From positions 48,228-78,782 of the forward strand of contig NZ_GL890820.1 of the NCBI RefSeq assembly GCF_000211815.1: 30,555 nucleotides of DNA. The letters run 5' to 3'. Position numbers and translations under genes: made by a program. Position 1 is the stretch's first letter. Every line of letters begins with the position of its first letter. Under the pieces are notes generated by a model. The model was given only the letters and a program-made list of their open reading frames with translations. It did no database searches and was not told where the DNA came from. This stretch comes from Moorena producens 3L. GTDB taxonomy: Bacteria; Cyanobacteriota; Cyanobacteriia; Cyanobacteriales; Coleofasciculaceae. Below, one piece after another: positions 1 through 6,184 of the stretch.

Positions 1-74
1 AATTAAACATAAATGAGTCTATAAATGGCTATTTAGGCTATTTGTAAATAAATGTAAATATTTTTTATTACCCC

Positions 75-103
75 TTGCATTTTTTCGAGGATTTATCTAT
101 ACT
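75..103 (+). promoter_or_regulatory. Probable sigma-70 type promoter
   Basis: A TTGCAT box (75-80) and a TATACT box (98-103) are 17 nt apart, the ideal spacing for a group-1 sigma promoter. Transcription would start near 110 and read into the hairpin at 131-167 and then the short reading frame at 202. No experiment supports it. Confidence 0.45.
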
Positions 104-130
104 ATAGAAGGTACACACTGAAACTAATAA

Positions 131-167
131 CCGCGCTGGTGAAGGTTAACGGCTATTACCAGCGCGG
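131..167 (+). other. Leader hairpin after the promoter
   Basis: A perfect 10-bp inverted repeat, CCGCGCTGGT (131-140) and ACCAGCGCGG (158-167), encloses a 17-nt loop and is followed by CTTTTC. It sits between the promoter and the ATG at 202. It could be a weak terminator or attenuator or an mRNA-stabilising leader; the T-run is too short to call a terminator. Confidence 0.45.
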
Positions 168-201
168 CTTTTCTCCCAACCAAGTAGGAGTTACTTCCAT
201 A

Positions 202-351
202 ATGGCAGAAAAATCACGATCATTAATCCCGACGTTTCAGCAACCTACCGGAGCTAATGATGCTGGTTTGGTTAAGAGTTGGAACTTTTTGCTTTTTTGC
301 GCTTGCTGCGTTACCCTTTCGAGGGCGCACCCTACAAGATCGTGGGATTAG
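202..351 (+). pseudogene. Possible 5' remnant of an unidentified gene
   Basis: An ATG at 202 lies 11 nt after a GGAG motif and opens a short frame beginning MAEKSRSLIPTFQQPTG. From about position 290 the reading becomes low-quality repeat-like sequence and stops at 349. The promoter, leader hairpin and ribosome site upstream look real, so this may be the start of a gene whose body was lost to repeat insertion. I do not recognise the family. Position 340-600 otherwise holds only palindromic repeats. Confidence 0.25.
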
Positions 352-404
352 CCCAAAGGGCTAGGGCTTGGGGCGTTGCTTAATAATGGCATGATTTTAA
401 GAGT

Positions 405-445
405 AGGTGCGCGCCTCCTAGGGCTAGTAAATCGCCCTTGGGTCG
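405..445 (+). repeat. Partial copy of the 46-nt palindromic repeat
   Basis: This stretch matches the repeat inserted in the XisI-like gene at 1138-1183 almost base for base (one internal difference), but its right terminal arm is lost: the sequence diverges after GGGTCG. It shows the repeat exists outside coding sequence. Confidence 0.7.
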
Positions 446-454
446 TATGTAGCA

Positions 455-500
455 TGGGCATCTTGCCCGTTACAATATATTTTCGGGCGGGCAGGATGCC
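455..500. repeat. Imperfect palindrome, GGGCATCTTGCCCG family
   Basis: GGGCATCTTGCCCG (455-468) pairs with CGGGCAGGATGCCC (487-500) with one mismatch, across an AT-rich loop. The same arm recurs near 3097-3112 and near 30423-30440, so it is a dispersed family. Confidence 0.65.
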
Positions 501-618
501 CACTCTACTCCTATTCAAAGGAAGACTGACGCAACGCCGGTAAATCAAGTCTTGAGGTTCCAATTGGGACTCTTAAAAATATATGGCGACAAGCTCAAAT
601 AGATGAGGATAAAATCTA

Positions 619-828
619 ATGCGCTATGCAGTTGTTATTGAAAAAGGAAAAAATAGCTACGGTGCTTATGTTCGAGATCTTCCTGGGTGTGTTGCGGTGG
701 CAGAAACATTAGAAGACGTTAAACAATTAATTACTGAGGCAGTGATGTTTCATTTGGAAGGATTGAAAGAAGATGGATTAAGTGCTCCTGAATCAGTGTC
801 ATTCTGTGAGTATATTGAGGTGGCTTAG
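619..828 (+). CDS. HicB-family antitoxin-like protein, orphan
   Basis: A 69-residue protein with the HicB partial RNase-H-like fold signature: N-terminal MRYAVVIEKG, the glycine and proline-rich DLPGCVAVAETLEDV and a following helix LITEAVMFHLEGL. HicB proteins neutralise the HicA mRNA interferase; standalone HicB-like proteins of this size are common in cyanobacteria. No HicA-like frame (short, with a dsRBD-like GSH motif) is visible on either side, so it appears to be an orphan. It lacks a recognisable C-terminal DNA-binding domain. The start is the first ATG after an AT-rich leader. Family assignment is good; an active antitoxin role is inference. Confidence 0.75.
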   Translation: MRYAVVIEKGKNSYGAYVRDLPGCVAVAETLEDVKQLITEAVMFHLEGLKEDGLSAPESVSFCEYIEVA

Positions 829-930
829 GGCACACCCATCACACTCAACCAGAAACAATCCCTTGCCGTAAGTACCTGGACAAAAATAAACTTCACTATA
901 TTAACTTATGTAAAGTTGCCACAAGTCCCT

Positions 931-960
931 CTGCTCCCTGCTCCCTGCTCCCTGTTCCCT
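931..960 (+). repeat. Short heptameric array (CTCCCTG type)
   Basis: About four tandem 7-nt units of the type CTCCCTG/TTCCCTG. The 829-1045 interval otherwise shows no gene. Related arrays occur at 9681-9750 and 11108-11168. Confidence 0.7.
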
Positions 961-1045
961 ATTTCAACAGTTAATTTTGCTTTTGTCCGACTACTTATCA
1001 GATTAGATTAGTAATTTATGATGTGAAACAGGAGGTAATTGTTCA

Positions 1046-1438
1046 ATGGCTGTAGAGCAATATCGCCAGTATATTCGACATCTTCTTTCCGAACGTGCTC
1101 AACGGGCTTCACGGCAAACAATTGCGCCAGAATACGTAGGTGCGCGCCTCCTAGGGCGAGTAAATCGCCCTTGGGTCGCACCTGAGGTTCAGACCGTCTT
1201 TGATACAGAGCAGGATCACTACCAACTGCTGTATGTTGGTTGGCGTGGGAATAAACGTGATTTTGGCTGTGTTTTGCATCTTGATATCAAAGGTGGAAAA
1301 ATTTGGATTCAGCATGATGGCACGGAAGAGGGACTTGCCAACCGATTAGTGGAAATGGGAGTGCCAAAAGAAGATATTGTTTTAGCTTTTCATGAACCTG
1401 AAGTACGCCAGTTTACGGGTTTTGGTACAGGTGAATAG
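1046..1438 (+). CDS. XisI-like protein carrying an in-frame repeat insertion
   Basis: The C-terminal two thirds are a clear XisI family match (fdxN element excision controlling factor): DTEQDHYQLLYVGW, GKIWIQHDGTEEG and VPKEDIVLAFHEPEVRQ. XisI was named for control of fdxN element excision in heterocystous cyanobacteria, but most copies are orphan paralogues with unknown function, and no XisH or recombinase is nearby. The protein is 130 residues against about 110 for the family. The excess is a block of about 16 residues (roughly 31-46, VGARLLGRVNRPWVAP) encoded by a palindromic DNA repeat that is also present at 405-445. A GGAGG ribosome site precedes the ATG (about 1031-1035). The frame is open throughout, so the protein may still be made. 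Confidence 0.8.
   Translation: MAVEQYRQYIRHLLSERAQRASRQTIAPEYVGARLLGRVNRPWVAPEVQTVFDTEQDHYQLLYVGWRGNKRDFGCVLHLDIKGGKIWIQHDGTEEGLANRLVEMGVPKEDIVLAFHEPEVRQFTGFGTGE
1138..1183 (+). repeat. 46-nt palindromic repeat inserted in the XisI-like frame
   Basis: Outer arms AGGTGCG and CGCACCT and a nested hairpin (GGGCGA, loop GTAAA, TCGCCC) make a double palindrome. It lies where XisI proteins normally run directly from the N-terminal region into EVQTVFDTEQ. A second copy at 405-445 is intergenic. Related elements with the same outer arms but an AATTAAATTC-type centre lie at 22225-22271, 23310-23480 and 24075-24120. Confidence 0.8.
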
Positions 1439-1495
1439 ATTGTCAATTAATCTATCGGTATCATTATCAGTAGTGGTTTTGTTAGGTTTTATTTT

Positions 1496-1801
1496 TTAAG
1501 CCAATTTTCCGAATGTAGTAAGTAATTTCTTGGAATTGCTATTTAGTAGTAACCCTTCTCTGTCTTCGACATCTGAAAGGTCTTCCACCATTTCTACTAA
1601 ATAACCGTTTGGTTCTGCTACACACCAACAATAGGGATTAATTTTGTCCGGATGTCCTTCTGGTAAATCTGTTGCCACCATAGTTTGATAATGCCTAGCA
1701 ATAAGTTTCGCTAACCACAAATAGTCTTTCCCTAGTGAAACTCCCTTTCTATAGGAAATAGTGATATCCATAGGAAAACCTATGTCATAGTCGTTTATCA
1801 T
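1496..1801 (-). CDS. Hypothetical protein, probably 5'-truncated by a MITE
   Basis: A 101-residue frame from ATG 1801, with no recognised domain; Tyr, Asp and Trp-rich segments such as INPYCWCVAEPNGYLVEM look like a real soluble protein. The frame stays open upstream of the ATG (reading ETLNYPDSQAEAFV before it) until it runs into the palindromic element at 1852-2000. The original N-terminus was therefore probably longer and has been cut off by that insertion. The surviving ORF may start internally at 1801 or at a second Met ten codons in. Function unknown. Confidence 0.5.
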   Translation of the reverse strand: MINDYDIGFPMDITISYRKGVSLGKDYLWLAKLIARHYQTMVATDLPEGHPDKINPYCWCVAEPNGYLVEMVEDLSDVEDREGLLLNSNSKKLLTTFGKLA

Positions 1802-1851
1802 TACAAAGGCTTCAGCTTGACTATCAGGATAGTTTAAGGTTTCACATCTTA

Positions 1852-2000
1852 GAGGATATCTGAAAAGTTTTTTGATACTGAATTTTGCCCCCCTGACCCC
1901 CCAACTTTGGGGGAAGAGTCAATTTGCTTCTAAAAGTCCCCCAGAATTGGGGGACCAACGGGGGCTTGGATGTAGCAAATGAGACTTCTCAGACAACCTC
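1852..2000. mobile_element. MITE-like element, about 149 bp
   Basis: Imperfect terminal inverted repeats (GAGGATATCTGAAAAG on the left; the right end reads inward GAGGTTGTCTGAGAAG) flank a core at 1887-1965 built of GCCCCCC and GGGGGC-rich nested hairpins. TTA flanks both ends (left TTA before GAGG, right CCTC then TTA), compatible with a short target duplication. No coding capacity. The core is shared with the element at 14974-15099, whose ends differ. Confidence 0.65.
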
Positions 2001-2153
2001 TTAAATCGAGGCTTTTAGACAAAAATTGAATCAACTCATATTCATCTACTACTTTATTTAGGTAAAATTGTATTTCTGTAGACAACATCACTTACGGAGG
2101 TTTGCATAACTATCAGGTACACAGAACGGGCTAAGATAGGATTACATTATCTT

Positions 2154-2765
2154 ATGAAGCTTTTTGATATGACAAGTTTATTACAGTATGTCACGAATGA
2201 GCAGGGGGAAAGAGTTGGGGTTTTATTGGACTGGAACACCTATTCTCGACTCGCTAATCCATTAGGGTTGGATGAGGAGTGTTTGCTTGGTTTGAGTGTA
2301 GATGAGTTAGAAGCACTGGCAAGTTGTAAATTGGCTGTGGCAGATCAAACTCGTTTGGATGATTTAGTGGCGAGAAATGTAGAATCATTGCTCTGCACTG
2401 ATGAGGTGGCTGAGTTAGAGGACTTGTTGGGAAAGGCGGATCAATTGACAATTCTCAAAACTCGCGCCAGATATAAACTCTCTGTGCTTAGAAAATGTTT
2501 CAACGGCAGGGTGAGCAGTTGTAGGGTGGGCAAAGACCGTTTAGTTTTTTTTTATAATTCTAGATACTATAACTTTGCCCACCCTACTTTTTGTTATTTT
2601 CAGTTTACATTCGGATTGAGTTACAGCGACAAATTCGTAATCGCTTTAGTTATTCTATTTATCGGCAATTTTAATTATTATTTTTCAGACGTTGAGCGAG
2701 TAGACAATCCTCAAAGCTCAATGCTTCTTCGTCTAGGAAGTTGGAAATTGCCATTTCAATGGTAG
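2154..2765 (+). CDS. Small antitoxin-like cyanobacterial protein with a repeat-derived C-terminus
   Basis: Residues 6-115 (starting MTSLLQYVTNEQGERVGVLL) resemble small cyanobacterial proteins of uncertain function that often precede toxin genes; the segment DQLTILKTRARYKL is typical of their C-terminus. After about residue 117 the frame runs through a 67-nt palindromic repeat (2521-2587) and then into low-complexity, aromatic-rich sequence overlapping the opposite-strand gene, so the last 85 or so codons are probably an accidental extension. The start could be ATG 2154 or ATG 2169; the latter fits the family better. No toxin gene follows. Calling it an antitoxin is inference. Confidence 0.5.
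   Translation: MKLFDMTSLLQYVTNEQGERVGVLLDWNTYSRLANPLGLDEECLLGLSVDELEALASCKLAVADQTRLDDLVARNVESLLCTDEVAELEDLLGKADQLTILKTRARYKLSVLRKCFNGRVSSCRVGKDRLVFFYNSRYYNFAHPTFCYFQFTFGLSYSDKFVIALVILFIGNFNYYFSDVERVDNPQSSMLLRLGSWKLPFQW
2521..2587. repeat. 67-nt palindromic repeat in the 3' part of the 2154 frame
   Basis: A perfect 15-bp inverted repeat, GTAGGGTGGGCAAAG (2521-2535) and CTTTGCCCACCCTAC (2573-2587), surrounds an AT-rich loop. It lies exactly where the recognisable part of the preceding protein ends and probably replaced its natural C-terminus. Confidence 0.8.
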
Positions 2766-2922
2766 CTTCCAGGGAACATTCTAATTCAGTAGACTTTTCA
2801 TTGAGTGCAACTTTGATGTAGTCAGGTAAATAATTGACAAGCTGAGCGATCGCTTCTGGGGAAAGGTGTTGGGTAGTGAAGGTTTGATTCATAAGACTAG
2901 GGTTGGTTAAACCAGTTGTCAT
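2671..2922 (-). CDS. Hypothetical protein, about 83 residues
   Basis: The frame is open from 2985, but the best start is the ATG at 2922 (MTTGLTNPSLMNQ); a further Met ten codons downstream is possible. It contains an amphipathic, acidic helical region (SPEAIAQLVNYLPDYIKVAL, then LEATIEMAISNFLDEEA). Small single-domain proteins like this are common in cyanobacterial accessory regions. It overlaps the 3' repeat-derived part of the frame on the other strand, which supports that other part being non-genuine. Function unknown. Confidence 0.5.
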   Translation of the reverse strand: MTTGLTNPSLMNQTFTTQHLSPEAIAQLVNYLPDYIKVALNEKSTELECSLEATIEMAISNFLDEEALSFEDCLLAQRLKNNN

Positions 2923-3027
2923 TTTTATATTTATCTTTATCCTAGTCTTTCTTAGTATACTATTCCTTGGTTCAGTAACGCCCATTTACGGCATTGCTTA
3001 ATAATGGAATGATTTGAAGAGTTTTTA

Positions 3028-3112
3028 GGTGCGCTTGACCCATTAAGAATTTAATTCGCGTGATTGTCGCAGCTGTGGAATGGGCATCAGGCGTGGAATG
3101 GGCATCTTGCCC
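3028..3112. repeat. Decayed palindromic repeats
   Basis: From 3028 a GGTGCGCTTGACCC arm followed by AAGAATTTAATTCG matches the left part of the 22225-22271 repeat without its right arm. It is followed by two GGGCATC stretches and a GGGCATCTTGCCCG hairpin. No gene is visible between 2986 and 3370. Confidence 0.55.
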
Positions 3113-3275
3113 GTTTCATTAAGGGCTAGGGCTTTGCGATCGCACTAAGATAATCAATACTCGATTTGATCGATTGACCAGCATTTTCAAGGACTCTTAC
3201 CGATCAGCATAAATCTGTAATTGGGATAGAAATCATACCAATTCGCGATCGCTAATTCCCCTCCATTCCGAAAAA

Positions 3276-3312
3276 GCGATGCTCCAAAAGAGCCGCTAAA
3301 AGCGAACGCACT
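3276..3312 (+). repeat. Unoccupied copy of the host repeat that carries a 24-nt insert at 5406
   Basis: This 37-nt sequence begins GCGATGCTCCAAAAGAGC and ends AAAAGCGAACGCACT. It matches 5406-5466 except for one C/T difference and for the absence of 24 nt between GCGA and ACGC. It acts as a natural empty site. Confidence 0.8.
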
Positions 3313-3323
3313 TTCTTCTGGTG

Positions 3324-3352
3324 TTATCTTTTTATGCCAAATAAGGTATACT
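3324..3352 (+). promoter_or_regulatory. Possible promoter of the RelE-XRE pair
   Basis: TATACT (3347-3352) lies 18 nt before the ribosome site AAGG and gene start of the toxin-like gene; a weak TTATCT (3324-3329) sits 17 nt upstream of it. Type II toxin-antitoxin operons are normally autoregulated from such a promoter by the HTH partner, but no operator palindrome is obvious. Confidence 0.35.
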
Positions 3353-3370
3353 GTTTGGTGAGGTAAGGTA

Positions 3371-3727
3371 ATGACAGATAAAGTAATTTACTGGGTTGGC
3401 TCTTCTAGAGAAGAATTATCGGATCTTCCCTTGGAAGCACGGCGGAAGGCTGGTTTTCAATTGAGAGCTATCCAAAGGGGTCAAAAACCTACAGATTATA
3501 AGCCGATGCCCACAATTGGCAAGGGAGTTGAAGAGATTCGCATTTGGACCGGAGAAGCCTATCGGATTTTATATGTCGCTAGATTTGAAGAGGCAATTTA
3601 TGTGCTTCATGTTTTCCATAAAAAAACACAGAAGACCTCCAAAGGAGATATTCAACTAGGACAGAAGCGTTATCAGGAGATGGTTCAGTTTAGAAAGGAA
3701 CAAAAGGATAAACATAAAAATGACTGA
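3371..3727 (+). CDS. RelE/HigB-type (phage Gp49-like) toxin
   Basis: A 118-residue basic protein of the phage-derived Gp49-like/HigB family: an N-terminal strand KVIYWVGSSREELSDLP, the helix ARRKAGFQLRAIQRG, then GVEEIRIWTGEAYRILYVARF and VLHVFHKKTQKTSKGDI, the last being the conserved FxKKTxKT core with catalytic basic residues. These toxins cleave mRNA in a ribosome-dependent manner. AGG/AAGG ribosome motifs precede ATG 3371. The gene overlaps the following XRE gene by 8 nt (3720-3727), the usual toxin-first order of HigBA-like pairs. It looks intact. Confidence 0.85.
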   Translation: MTDKVIYWVGSSREELSDLPLEARRKAGFQLRAIQRGQKPTDYKPMPTIGKGVEEIRIWTGEAYRILYVARFEEAIYVLHVFHKKTQKTSKGDIQLGQKRYQEMVQFRKEQKDKHKND

Positions 3728-4022
3728 TGAAAAAACCGTCAATGTCGTGTTAGGGGACGACAATGTATTTAAAGATTTGGGATTTGAGGCAGAAGAAGCA
3801 ATGAATCTCAAGGTAAGAGCGGATCTGATCTTAGATTTGCGTTCCTATATTCAGGAGCGGGGATGGACTCAAAATGAAGCAGCAGAGTTTTTGGGAGAAA
3901 CCCAACCGAGGATTAGTAATTTAATGAATGGTGAAATTAGTCGATTCAGTGTGGATAAGTTGATTAATTTGCTAGGAAAAATAGGGATGGAAGTGAAGGT
4001 AGAAGTCTTCCCGAAAGTTTGA
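3720..4022 (+). CDS. XRE-family HTH antitoxin (HigA-like)
   Basis: A 100-residue protein with a Cro/C1-type helix-turn-helix in its middle (LRSYIQERGWTQNEAAEFLG, then QPRISNLMNGEISRFSVDKL). It pairs with the upstream Gp49/HigB-like toxin, with which it overlaps by 8 nt, so it is predicted to bind and neutralise it and to repress their shared promoter. The N-terminal 28 residues are acidic. It appears intact and translationally coupled. Confidence 0.87.
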   Translation: MTDEKTVNVVLGDDNVFKDLGFEAEEAMNLKVRADLILDLRSYIQERGWTQNEAAEFLGETQPRISNLMNGEISRFSVDKLINLLGKIGMEVKVEVFPKV

Positions 4023-4030
4023 TAGTTGTA

Positions 4031-4172
4031 AGCTATCAGCTATCAGCTATCAGCTTTCAGCTTTCAGCTTTCAGCTTTCAGCTTTCAGCTTTCAGCTTTC
4101 AGACATCAGCTTAAGCGCTACGCGCACGCTTCGCGAACAGCTATCAGACATCAGCTTTCAGCTAAAGGCTGA
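4031..4172 (+). repeat. Heptameric STRR array with unit switch
   Basis: About three AGCTATC units are followed by about eight AGCTTTC units; after a gap containing a 24-nt repeat (4115-4138), similar units and GCTGACG units continue. Such heptamer arrays are known as short tandemly repeated repetitive sequences in cyanobacteria. There is no gene between 4023 and 4211. Confidence 0.85.
4115..4138 (+). repeat. 24-nt palindromic insert, intergenic copy
   Basis: Stem-loop GCGC TAC GCGC, then ACGC and TTCGCGAAC. It interrupts a heptamer array whose unit sequence resumes after it. Confidence 0.8.
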
Positions 4173-4211
4173 CGGCTGACGGCTTAATGCTTACAGTAAG
4201 GTAATTGAGCA

Positions 4212-4550
4212 ATGGATAGATTAAAGCATTATCGGGAAATTGTCCAGGAAGTTTTAAGAGACTATCATCATATCAATCAAAAATCTGGTTCTACCACTGA
4301 AAGTGCTTTAGGGTTTGATGAGGTACAGGATCAGTATCTTTTGCTGCTGATGGGTTGGTGGAAAGATGAACGGATTAAGAGTGTTATGATTCATATCCGT
4401 TTGAAGGATGACAAGATTTGGATTGAGGAAGATTGGACTGAGGATGGGGTGGCGACAGATTTGTTACAGAAAGGGATACCACGAGAGGAGATTGTTTTAG
4501 GATTTCATCCACCCCATCTGAGACAATATACTGAATTTGCAATCGCATAG
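4212..4550 (+). CDS. XisI-like protein
   Basis: A 112-residue full-length XisI family protein: MDRLKHYREIVQEVLRDY, then FDEVQDQYLLLLMGW, DDKIWIEEDWTEDG and IPREEIVLGFHPPHLRQYTEFA. It lacks the extra block seen in the copy at 1046, which makes that block stand out as an insertion. No XisH partner is adjacent. XisI-like proteins are widespread in cyanobacteria, often many per genome, and their roles beyond fdxN excision are unknown. The start is the first ATG, with GTAAGG about 10 nt upstream. Confidence 0.85.
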   Translation: MDRLKHYREIVQEVLRDYHHINQKSGSTTESALGFDEVQDQYLLLLMGWWKDERIKSVMIHIRLKDDKIWIEEDWTEDGVATDLLQKGIPREEIVLGFHPPHLRQYTEFAIA

Positions 4551-4568
4551 GTCACGGGGGGCGCGATT

Positions 4569-4595
4569 GACCGTAGGTCACGCGGGGCGCGTTCG
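4569..4595 (+). repeat. Variant of the 24-nt repeat with a GGGGCGCGTTCG tail
   Basis: Stem-loop GACC GTA GGTC is followed by ACGC and then GGGGCGCGTTCG instead of the usual TACGCGAAC. A reverse-orientation copy with the same tail is at 30111-30139. A half copy (GGTCACGGGGGGCGCG) precedes it at about 4551. Confidence 0.65.
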
Positions 4596-4657
4596 CATTA
4601 GACAAAACAGTTTCAAGCTATTAACATTAAATTATCAAATAATTTATTAAAACTATC

Positions 4658-4945
4658 ATGTTTAGTCTGAGTGACATCCATCCACTCTCAGAATTCCAAC
4701 GGGGCGCTAAAGCCTTTATCGCAAGGCTCAAAGAAACTAAAGCACCAATGGTTCTGACTGTTAATGGCAAAGCTGCTGCAGTTGTTCAAGATGCTGAAAG
4801 CTATCAGCAACTTCTCGATCGGATGGAATTGCTTGAGTCTATTGCAGGCATCAGAAAGAGTATTGAGGAGTTTGAGCAAGGACAAGGTATTCCGTTAAAG
4901 GAAGCATTTCAGCAGCTCCAGGAAAAATATGGCCTACCAGATTGA
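4658..4945 (+). CDS. Phd/YefM-family antitoxin
   Basis: A 95-residue protein with the Phd/YefM N-terminal DNA-binding fold: IHPLSEFQRGAKAFIARLKE, then PMVLTVNGKAAAVVQDAESYQQLLDR. An extended acidic C-terminal helix (IEEFEQGQGIPLKEAFQQLQ) would wrap the toxin. It overlaps the next gene by 17 nt in the usual antitoxin-first order and is predicted to repress its own operon and neutralise that RelE/ParE-like toxin. No strong ribosome site precedes the ATG. Confidence 0.9.
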   Translation: MFSLSDIHPLSEFQRGAKAFIARLKETKAPMVLTVNGKAAAVVQDAESYQQLLDRMELLESIAGIRKSIEEFEQGQGIPLKEAFQQLQEKYGLPD

Positions 4946-5279
4946 AATCTCTCCTACTGCAGTGGCAGATATTGAAAGTATTTTTATTTGGATAAAGGAG
5001 GATTCAGCAGAACGAGCTTATCGCTGGGTAAGAGGATGTTATGAAGTGATGTTGACCCTGGAAAACTTTCCGAGGCGTTGCTCACTAGCCCTCGAAAGTA
5101 AGTATATGGGTATTGAGGTGCGCCAACTTCTCTATAAAAAGCAATTCTATATTTTATTCACGGTGAGTGAAGCAGTCGAAGAACAGGAAGGAATTGTCCG
5201 CATTCATCGTGTTCGCCGTGGTTCTCAACAAAGGATCGAAAGTATAGATCAACTTTTAGGTGATGATCCAGAAATCTAA
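4929..5279 (+). CDS. RelE/ParE-family toxin
   Basis: A 116-residue protein with the ParE/RelE signature: an N-terminal strand YQIEISPTAVADIESIFIWI, a central EVRQLLYKKQFYILFTVSE beta-hairpin and C-terminal IVRIHRVRRGSQQ. ParE members poison gyrase and RelE members cleave mRNA; sequence alone does not decide between them here. It is translationally coupled (17-nt overlap) to the Phd/YefM antitoxin and appears full-length. Confidence 0.88.
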   Translation: MAYQIEISPTAVADIESIFIWIKEDSAERAYRWVRGCYEVMLTLENFPRRCSLALESKYMGIEVRQLLYKKQFYILFTVSEAVEEQEGIVRIHRVRRGSQQRIESIDQLLGDDPEI

Positions 5280-5405
5280 AGCACTTTTATTAAGCTATTG
5301 AATAGAGTGAGTGCTGGGTTCGAGATCCGAGCAACTACCAAGGTCGAAATTTCTGAAGTAACGCACTATAAAAGATCGGCGATTAGCGGAAAGGGCGAGG
5401 GATTT

Positions 5406-5466
5406 GCGATGCTCCAAAAGAGCTGCTAAAAGCGATTGACCTACGGTCACGCTACGCGAACGCACT
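5406..5466 (+). repeat. Host repeat occupied by a 24-nt palindromic insert
   Basis: The host repeat also seen at 3276-3312 is here interrupted by 24 extra nt. The insert core at 5438-5461 is the stem-loop GACC TAC GGTC followed by ACGC and TACGCGAAC. GCGA occurs on both sides of the extra sequence (before TTGACC and at its end), so exact boundaries are ambiguous by a few bases. The remaining 5280-5517 interval holds no gene. Confidence 0.85.
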
Positions 5467-5517
5467 ATGCTAATAGACCAGCAATCGCGCTAAGATAAGC
5501 TAAGGTAAGGTCCACTA

Positions 5518-5754
5518 ATGCTACTGCCAATGGAAGTTCTAAAACTGACCACTAAGACTGATGAATCGGGTTGTTTGAATCTTAATATTCCAACCCAGTT
5601 AAGGGCAGTTGAGGTTAACGTTGTCCTTGTTTTAGATCCAGTTTCATCAGTTGATAAGCAGGAATTAAACTATGATTTTTCAGATTTGGTGGGGCGATTA
5701 ACCTTTGGGGGAGATGCGGTAGCAATGCAAAGGAATCTAAGGGATGAGTGGTAA
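5518..5754 (+). CDS. VapB-like antitoxin of a PIN toxin
   Basis: A 78-residue protein with a short AbrB/VapB-like beta region (MEVLKLTTKTDESGCLNLNI) and an acidic C-terminus ending in AMQRNLRDEW. This arrangement is frequent in cyanobacteria directly before PIN-domain genes. It overlaps the PIN gene by 11 nt. The start may be ATG 5518, which has AAGG about 10 nt upstream, or ATG 5530. It should bind and inhibit the PIN nuclease, which in this window is truncated. Confidence 0.75.
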   Translation: MLLPMEVLKLTTKTDESGCLNLNIPTQLRAVEVNVVLVLDPVSSVDKQELNYDFSDLVGRLTFGGDAVAMQRNLRDEW

Positions 5755-6121
5755 TCGCTATTTCCTAGATACAAATGCAATTGTGGCTCTACTGCAAGGA
5801 AATGCTAAAGTAATTCAATTATTACAAAATGCTGACTGGATCTGGATTTCAGTCATTAGCCAAATTGAGTTTCTGGCTTTTTCTGGGCTAGCCGAAAGCG
5901 ACCGCCAACTTTTTAAACAGTTTCTTCAGCGAGTAGAGGTGATCGGTTTAGTGTCGATTGACACTGGGTTGATTGAGAAAATTATCGAAATTCGCCAGCA
6001 ATATAGGTTGAAATTGCCCGATGCTATAATTGCAGCGATGGCTATACAAAATTAGGCCAGTTTGGTGACAGCTGATCAAGAATTTGCCAAGGTAACGGTT
6101 TTAAGAGTAATTAATTGGTAG
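5744..6121 (+). pseudogene. VapC-type PIN-domain toxin with internal stop codon
   Basis: The PIN fold is clear: YFLDTNAIVALLQGN with the first catalytic Asp, SQIEFLAFSG with the Glu, and LPDAIIAAMAIQN with the third acid. A TAG at 6053-6055 ends the frame there. The same frame continues ASLVTADQEFAKVTVLRVINW to a natural stop at 6119-6121, including the fourth acidic residue of the PIN active site. A single C-to-T change (CAG to TAG) would explain it. Full length would be 125 residues; the truncated 103-residue product lacks the last strand and is probably inactive. Confidence 0.85.
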
Positions 6122-6184
6122 CGATCGCCCTATAGTCATGATTAGCATGGGTTAAGCGCTTGTTTGCTCAAGATTTAGACTATA

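Noticed and set aside
348..563. Minus-strand 71-codon frame
   Set aside because: It spans two palindromic repeats and has no start context or family resemblance.
1046..4550. An fdxN-type excision element bounded by the two XisI-like genes
   Set aside because: No XisH, no XisF-type recombinase and no interrupted host gene; orphan XisI-like genes are common in cyanobacteria.
5310..5335. tRNA T-arm-like GGGTTCGAGATCC
   Set aside because: The T-stem does not pair well and no anticodon arm or acceptor stem can be built around it.
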